DNA from: Microbispora corallina
Lineage (GTDB): Bacteria; Actinomycetota; Actinomycetes; Streptosporangiales; Streptosporangiaceae
Direction: 5' to 3'
DNA: 64,000 nt
NCBI RefSeq assembly: GCF_016863035.1
Contig: NZ_BOOC01000043.1
Location: 1-64,000 of the forward strand
Position numbers and translations under genes: made by a program. The stretch's first letter is position 1, and each line of letters starts with the position of its first letter. Shown in pieces: positions 59,986-64,000 of the stretch. Under the pieces are notes generated by a model, which saw only the letters and a program-made list of their open reading frames with translations, did no database searches and was not told the origin of the DNA.

Positions 59986-60020
59986 CGGGTGGGCCTATCT
60001 GTGTTCGATAGCCCCACCCG
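59986..60020. promoter_or_regulatory. Strong hairpin/dyad in front of the zinc-ribbon gene
   Basis: CGGGTGGGCCTATC pairs with GATAGCCCCACCCG (13 of 14 positions) over a 7-nt loop. It ends 13 bp before the ATG, right at the AGGA ribosome-binding site. It may be a leader-RNA structure or an operator. Confidence 0.6.
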
Positions 60021-60033
60021 TGAGGACCCCGAG

Positions 60034-60426
60034 ATGCTGATCCCCTGCCTGGCCTGCGACTCCCGCTTCCGTCCCGACGAGTTCTTCGGCGCCTGCCACG
60101 ACTACAACCGCGGCCGGGACCTCGTCGCGTGGACCTGCCCCCGCTGCGGCAACCGCGACGACGTCCGGATCTTCCCCGGCGAGCTCGGGTTCGGGTACGT
60201 CCGGCGCGGCAGGTACGACGTCCAGGACCGGATCCGGGTGCCCGGCATGCGGCGGCGGCGCCACGAGCTGCGGCTGGACATCTGCCTCGACGAGCACGTC
60301 TGGCGCGTCCGCGCCCGTGACCTCCCCGGCGACGGGTCCCGGCCGTTCCGCCGCACCCCCTTCTACGAGGACACCGGCCCGTTCGACCAGACCGGGCCCT
60401 TCGACGCGGCCGGAGCCCGCGGCTGA
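60034..60426 (+). CDS. Small zinc-ribbon protein
   Basis: This 130-residue protein starts MLIPCLACDSRFRPDEFFGACHDY and has two CxxC knuckles (CLAC and CPRC) that would bind one zinc. A strand-rich basic part follows (VRRGRYDVQDRIRVPGMRRRRHELRLDI split), ending in a D/G/P-rich tail with two repeats of the kind DxTGPFD. It may bind nucleic acid or protein; no family is recognised. AGGA lies 8 nt before the ATG. A GTG at 60001 in frame would start inside the hairpin. Confidence 0.7.
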   Translation: MLIPCLACDSRFRPDEFFGACHDYNRGRDLVAWTCPRCGNRDDVRIFPGELGFGYVRRGRYDVQDRIRVPGMRRRRHELRLDICLDEHVWRVRARDLPGDGSRPFRRTPFYEDTGPFDQTGPFDAAGARG

Positions 60427-60465
60427 CGGAACGCGCCGGTCAGGCCGAGGAGCCCCCGGGAGACC

Positions 60466-61062
60466 CTAGGAGGACGGCATCCGGAGGCTGTGCCACGCGG
60501 CCTCGCCGAGCTCCCCGATCTCGTCCTCGGTGGGCTGGTGGGCGCCGGCGAACCACAGGCGGCACATCTCCTGGGCCGGGCCGAGCCAGAGCACGTAGCA
60601 CATGGTCGGCGGCACCGGCCGGAGCACGCCGTCCTTCATGTGGGGCCGCCACCAGTCGGCCACCTGACGCAGGAACGCGCGCCGCGACTCGGCCACCTCC
60701 GGCCCCCCGGGCTCGTTGCGCCGCGGGGGCCGCTCGCTGATGAGCAGCCGCGCGCGCTCGGGGTGCTCGCCGCACCACGCCATGTGGAAGGCGACGATCG
60801 CCTCGATCCCGGCGCGCGCGTCCTCGTGGCGGGTGATCTCAGCGAGGAAGGCGTTCTGGTACGCGTCGAGGATCTCGGCGTAGAGCACGCCGAAGACGTG
60901 TTCCTTGCTCGTGAAGTGGTGGTAGAAGCTCCCGACGCTGACGCCGCTCTCCTCGCGGAGGCTGGCGAGCGTCGTGGCCGAGACGCCGCTCTGGCTGAAC
61001 CGGCGCAGCGCGCCCTCGATGATCCTGGTGCGGCCGTCGCGTCCGTTCTTCGAGGTCTTCAC
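60466..61062 (-). CDS. TetR-family transcriptional regulator
   Basis: This 198-residue protein has the TetR HTH (RIIEGALRRFSQSGVSATTL, EESGVSVGSFYHHFTSKEHVF) and a helical effector domain with WCGEHPERARLLI. The GTG at 61062 overlaps the GNAT stop as GTGA, so the two are translationally coupled. A perfect CAGAAC-CTT-GTTCTG dyad lies 20-34 bp upstream, inside the end of the GNAT gene, and may be its operator. The ligand is unknown. Confidence 0.88.
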   Translation of the reverse strand: MKTSKNGRDGRTRIIEGALRRFSQSGVSATTLASLREESGVSVGSFYHHFTSKEHVFGVLYAEILDAYQNAFLAEITRHEDARAGIEAIVAFHMAWCGEHPERARLLISERPPRRNEPGGPEVAESRRAFLRQVADWWRPHMKDGVLRPVPPTMCYVLWLGPAQEMCRLWFAGAHQPTEDEIGELGEAAWHSLRMPSS

Positions 61063-61595
61063 ACGGTCAATGGTGACCCAACAGAACCTTGTTCTGCAAA
61101 TATGGTGTCCGATTTGACCACCACACACCCGGACTGGACCCTCATTGTCGCATCCGGCCACGCCTTCCGCACCATCGACAGCACTTTCCGGTTCTCGGCC
61201 ATGACGTCCATGCCGAGCGACGTCGCCCCCCGGGCGGCCGCCCTGCGCAGGAGCGTGCGCACGAGCCGGGAGCCCACCCCGAGGTCCTGCCAGTCGTCGC
61301 CGACCACGACCGCGATCTCCACCTCGCCGTCCGCCAGGTGGCTCATCGCGTGCCCGACGACCGTGTCGCCGTGGACGGCCAGCAGCGCGTCGCGCCGCCC
61401 GTCCCTGGTGATCATCGTCCGGACCAGCGACCCGCCGGGGTTGGCCAGGCCGGTGAAGAAGCGGCGCGTCTGCGAGGCCAGGGACAGGCCGGCCAGGAAG
61501 GCGCGCAGCCGCTCGCCGTCGTCGAGCCGGGCCGGCCGCACCTCCACCCATCCCGTACGGCGAGAGGGCGTGTGCCCGACCTGAGTTCGCTGCAT
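61059..61595 (-). CDS. GNAT-family N-acetyltransferase
   Basis: This 178-residue protein has the GNAT fold: VEVRPARLDDGERLRAFLAG, ALLAVHGDTVVGHAMSHL, VEIAVVVGDDWQDLGVGSRLVRTLLRRA broken around the acetyl-CoA P-loop QDLGVGSRL, and SLGMDVMAENRKVLSMVRK. I chose the ATG at 61595 because GGAG lies 9 nt upstream; an ATG at 61610 is possible. The substrate is unknown. It is first in a GNAT-TetR operon and is divergent from the HxlR gene. Confidence 0.87.
   Translation of the reverse strand: MQRTQVGHTPSRRTGWVEVRPARLDDGERLRAFLAGLSLASQTRRFFTGLANPGGSLVRTMITRDGRRDALLAVHGDTVVGHAMSHLADGEVEIAVVVGDDWQDLGVGSRLVRTLLRRAAARGATSLGMDVMAENRKVLSMVRKAWPDATMRVQSGCVVVKSDTIFAEQGSVGSPLTV
61082..61096. promoter_or_regulatory. 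Perfect CAGAAC-N3-GTTCTG dyad
   Basis: This 15-bp inverted repeat lies in the last codons of the GNAT gene, just upstream of the TetR gene's GTG. TTGCAG (61099-61094) with a downstream CACCAT could form an internal promoter that it overlaps. Confidence 0.45.
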
Positions 61596-61666
61596 GGACT
61601 CAGACTCCATCGGCACGGCTAGGTCTGTCAAGTAGACTTAGATGAGGTGAGAGGTCATTGAATACG

Positions 61667-62143
61667 ATGCGTGACATGCGGCGGTATCGGGTGGAGAACT
61701 GCTCCATCGAGCGGACCCTCGCCGTGCTCGGCGAGAAGTGGACGTTCCTCGTCCTGCGCGAGGCGTTCAACGGCGTGCGGCGGTTCGCGGACCTGCAGGC
61801 CCTCACGGGCGCGCCCCGGCAGGTGCTCAGCGCCCGCCTGACCCGGCTGGTGGACGAGGGCCTGCTGCGCAAGGTGCCCTACCAGGAGCCCGGCCAGCGG
61901 CAGCGCGACGAGTACCGGCTGACCCAGAAGGGCCTCGACCTGTACCCCATCATGATCGCGCTGATGCACTGGGGCGACCGCTACGTGGCCGACCCCGAGG
62001 GCCCGCCGGTCGTGGTGACCCACCGGGACTGCGGGGCACCCGTCTCCCTCCACATGACCTGTGCGGACGGCCACGAGGTGGCCGGGCCGCGCGAGGCCAC
62101 CCCGCAGCCCGGGCCCGGCGCACGGCTGAGCGCCACCGCCTGA
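61667..62143 (+). CDS. HxlR-family transcriptional regulator
   Basis: This 158-residue protein has the HxlR winged helix: CSIERTLAVLGEKWTFLVLREAF, RRFADLQALTGAPRQVLSARL, RLVDEGLLRKVPYQ, with the single Cys near the N-terminus that in some family members senses quinones or aldehydes. The start is taken at the ATG at 61667; a TTG at 61658 or ATG at 61676 is possible. An AAGTAGACTT dyad (61630-61639) lies in the divergent region shared with the GNAT gene. A 14-bp tandem duplication spans its stop codon. Confidence 0.88.
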   Translation: MRDMRRYRVENCSIERTLAVLGEKWTFLVLREAFNGVRRFADLQALTGAPRQVLSARLTRLVDEGLLRKVPYQEPGQRQRDEYRLTQKGLDLYPIMIALMHWGDRYVADPEGPPVVVTHRDCGAPVSLHMTCADGHEVAGPREATPQPGPGARLSATA

Positions 62144-62158
62144 GCGCCACCGCCTGAG

Positions 62159-62188
62159 GCGGCCGCCCGGGCCCCCGGGTGAGGCCGC
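62159..62188. terminator. Hairpin terminator after the HxlR gene
   Basis: GCGGCC pairs with GGCCGC, and internally CCCGGG with CCCGGG, with small bulges. It lies 15 bp past the stop codon. A TAGACT -10-like hexamer (62195-62200) for the next gene follows. Confidence 0.55.
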
Positions 62189-62287
62189 GCGCACTAGACT
62201 CCGCCCCTGGCGGCGCGACCCCGCGCCCGCCCCGGACGAGATGTGCGCCGTACCCGGCCCGCACGACGACGCACGCGAGGAGACGTC

Positions 62288-63163
62288 ATGGGCGCTGTCC
62301 CGCCGCCCGCCGCCCCGCACGCCCCCGAGCCCCGTCCGCTGGACGTGCGGTGGATCCACGGCTCGCCGTCGGCCAAGCACAACACCGACCCCGACATCCA
62401 GGTCCACTGGTACGACGGGCACACGGTGGTGCTGCGGCAGAACAAGGCGGTCGACTACGAGGCGCCGTTCCTGTTCCTGCTCTTCGGCGCGGACCGGGCC
62501 GTGCTGGTCGACACCGGGGCCACCGCCTCCCCCGATTTCTTCCCGCTGCGGCGGGTCGTGGACGGCCTCGTGGCCGAGTGGCGCGCCCGGCACCCCCGGG
62601 AGGCGTACGAACTGCTCGTGCTGCACACGCACGGGCACGGCGACCACGTGGCGGGCGACGGGCAGTTCGCCGACCGGCCGGACACCACGGTGGTGGGCGC
62701 GGACCGGGCCGCCGCCTGGGCCTTCTTCGGCTTCGACGAGGACCCGGACGCGATCGCCGAGGTAGACCTCGGCGGCCGCGTGCTGGAGTGCCTGGCGACC
62801 CCCGGCCACCACGAGGCGGCCGTGACGTACTACGACCCGTGGACCGGGCTGCTGCTCACCGGCGACACGGTCTACCCCGGGCGCCTGTACATCGCCGACT
62901 GGGCGTCCTTCACCCGCACGATCGACCGGCTCATCGCGTTCTCCGAGAGCAGGCCGGTCACCCACGTCCTCGGCTGCCACATCGAGATGACCACGCGGCC
63001 GGGGGTGGACTACCCGATCCGCACGACGTACCAGCCGGACGAGCCGCCGCTGGAGCTGACGACCGGGCACCTGCGGGAGATCCGCGCGGCCATCGAGGAG
63101 ATCGGCGACCGGACGGGCCGGCACGCCTACCGCGACTTCGTCATCTGCCGCGGCGACGGCTGA
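62288..63163 (+). CDS. MBL-fold metallo-hydrolase
   Basis: This 291-residue protein has the metallo-beta-lactamase motifs HTHGHGDHVAG (HxHxDH), GHHEAAVTYYDPWTGLLLTGDT (His and bridging Asp) and a final His in LGCHIEM. It binds two metals and probably hydrolyses a thioester, lactone or ester; the family is too broad for a substrate. GAGGAG precedes the ATG. Its own promoter probably lies after the HxlR terminator, with a leader of about 80 nt. Confidence 0.9.
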   Translation: MGAVPPPAAPHAPEPRPLDVRWIHGSPSAKHNTDPDIQVHWYDGHTVVLRQNKAVDYEAPFLFLLFGADRAVLVDTGATASPDFFPLRRVVDGLVAEWRARHPREAYELLVLHTHGHGDHVAGDGQFADRPDTTVVGADRAAAWAFFGFDEDPDAIAEVDLGGRVLECLATPGHHEAAVTYYDPWTGLLLTGDTVYPGRLYIADWASFTRTIDRLIAFSESRPVTHVLGCHIEMTTRPGVDYPIRTTYQPDEPPLELTTGHLREIRAAIEEIGDRTGRHAYRDFVICRGDG

Positions 63164-63222
63164 GCGCCCGCCCGGCGCGGGCCGGAGGCGGGACCACTCG
63201 GGGTCGTGCCTACGCTGGTGAC

Positions 63223-64000
63223 GTGTACCGGTTCCTCCTCACGCCGCGCTGGATCGGGTTCCACCTGCTCGTCCTCGCGCTGATCCCCGCCTTCCTCTTC
63301 CTGGGGAGATGGCAGTGGGGGCGGTTCGAGGAGAGGTCGGCGAGCAGCGCCCGGATCACCGCGAACCTCGCCAGCGCCCCCGTGCCGCTCGACCGCCTCG
63401 ACGCGATCGGCGGGAGCGTTCCCGAGAGCCGGGAGTACCGCCTGGTCACCGCCACCGGCCGCTTCGACACCGCGCACGAGGTGGTGGTGCGGCGGCGCAC
63501 CCAGAACAGCCAGGTGGGCTACTACGTGGTGACGCCGCTCGTCACCCCGCAGGGCGCGGTGCTGGTCAACCGCGGCTGGGTGCCGATGGGCGCCACCGCC
63601 GAGGCGGCCCCCGCGGTGCCCGCGCCCCCGTCCGGCGAGGTGACGGTCACCGGCCGCCTCCGGCCGTCCGAGACGGAGGACTCGACCGGGATCAGGAACC
63701 GGCCCGGCCTGCCGCCGAGGCAGGTCCTGCTCGTCAACACCGCCGATCTCGGCAGGGGCCTGCCGTACCGGCTGTACGGGGGCTTCGTGGAGCTGACCGC
63801 GCAGCGGCCGCAGGGCGGGCCGGCGCCCGACCCGCTCCCCGCGCCCGACGTGGGCGGCGGCGGGGGGCTCAACCTCGCGTACGCGGTGCAGTGGTGGCTG
63901 TTCATCGGGGTCGCCGTCGCCGGATGGGTCCTGCTGATCCGCCGCGAGGCCCGCGACCTGCGCGCCGCCGAGCAGGAGCCGCACGCCACCGCCGCCGTCT
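63223..64000 (+). CDS. SURF1-family cytochrome c oxidase assembly protein (cut by window edge)
   Basis: Translation from the GTG at 63223 gives MYRFLLTPRWIGFHLLVLAL (first helix), LGRWQWGRFEER, TATGRFDTAHEVVVRRR, GYYVVTPLVTPQGAVLVNRGWVP broken at the strand, and a second helix (YAVQWWLFIGVAVAGWVLLI). This two-helix layout with GRWQ and NRGWVP motifs is SURF1, which aids heme a insertion into aa3-type oxidase. TACGCT ends 6 nt before the GTG, consistent with a leaderless mRNA. About 259 codons are present; the gene is nearly complete. Confidence 0.9.
   Translation, partial: MYRFLLTPRWIGFHLLVLALIPAFLFLGRWQWGRFEERSASSARITANLASAPVPLDRLDAIGGSVPESREYRLVTATGRFDTAHEVVVRRRTQNSQVGYYVVTPLVTPQGAVLVNRGWVPMGATAEAAPAVPAPPSGEVTVTGRLRPSETEDSTGIRNRPGLPPRQVLLVNTADLGRGLPYRLYGGFVELTAQRPQGGPAPDPLPAPDVGGGGGLNLAYAVQWWLFIGVAVAGWVLLIRREARDLRAAEQEPHATAAV

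Noticed and set aside
62127-62154. 14-bp tandem duplication at the HxlR stop codon
   Set aside because: The reading frame ends at the same place with or without it; it appears to be a neutral duplication.

Overview
This 64 kb window is chromosomal DNA of a high-GC actinomycete. GC is very high throughout, GTG starts are frequent, many genes overlap by GTGA or ATGA, and several genes appear to be leaderless. A mycothiol-type (MDMPI/DinB-fold) enzyme, an SCO5389-family protein, a SARP/AfsR regulator and an actinobacterial LCP protein fit a Streptosporangiales- or Streptomyces-like host; the exact order is inferred. I see no rRNA, tRNA, CRISPR array, insertion sequence or phage gene. The window holds ordinary chromosome with many small regulated modules.

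Layout. 0-5 kb is a low-oxygen module: the 5' end of a phosphoketolase gene, a DosR/DevR-type response regulator, a flavin-nucleotide-binding (PNPOx-fold) protein, a secreted Gly/His/Trp-rich protein and cytochrome bd oxidase (cydAB). Three near-identical DevR-type boxes sit in front of these genes. 4.7-9 kb holds a degenerate uridine kinase-like protein, a flavin disulfide reductase-like enzyme and a NarL-type two-component system. 9-10.7 kb is a two-gene ABC-2 exporter. 10.7-17.2 kb is a MacAB-like efflux operon divergent from an OmpR-type two-component system and a lipoprotein; the same 11-bp direct repeat lies in front of both arms. 17.3-24.6 kb holds an MDMPI-fold enzyme, a noncoding stretch, an orphan KdpD, a CPBP protease, a polysaccharide deacetylase and ManA.

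24.7-34 kb is a mannoside uptake and hydrolysis operon: solute-binding lipoprotein, two permeases, two ATPases and a GH2 beta-mannosidase. It is divergent from a LacI regulator, and three copies of a CTGAACCGGTTCAG-like operator lie between them. 34-38 kb holds small membrane and envelope proteins around an LCP cell-wall ligase. 38.3-42.4 kb is a complete sulfate ABC transporter ending in an Rrf2 regulator. 42.4-45.5 kb holds a Ser/Thr kinase with altered key residues, a CooC-like ATPase behind a Fur/Zur-type box, and an SCO5389-family protein.

45.5-51.6 kb is a three-gene two-component/membrane-protein operon, then an LLM flavoenzyme, an SDR and a TetR regulator. The TetR gene is divergent from an aromatic-type FAD monooxygenase. 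53.5-58 kb holds a GNAT acetyltransferase, a secreted Asp/Tyr-rich protein and a large SARP-NB-ARC-TPR regulator, with striking dyads between the last two. 58.4-64 kb holds a methyltransferase, a zinc-ribbon protein behind a strong hairpin, a GNAT-TetR pair, an HxlR regulator, an MBL-fold hydrolase and the start of a SURF1 gene cut by the window edge.
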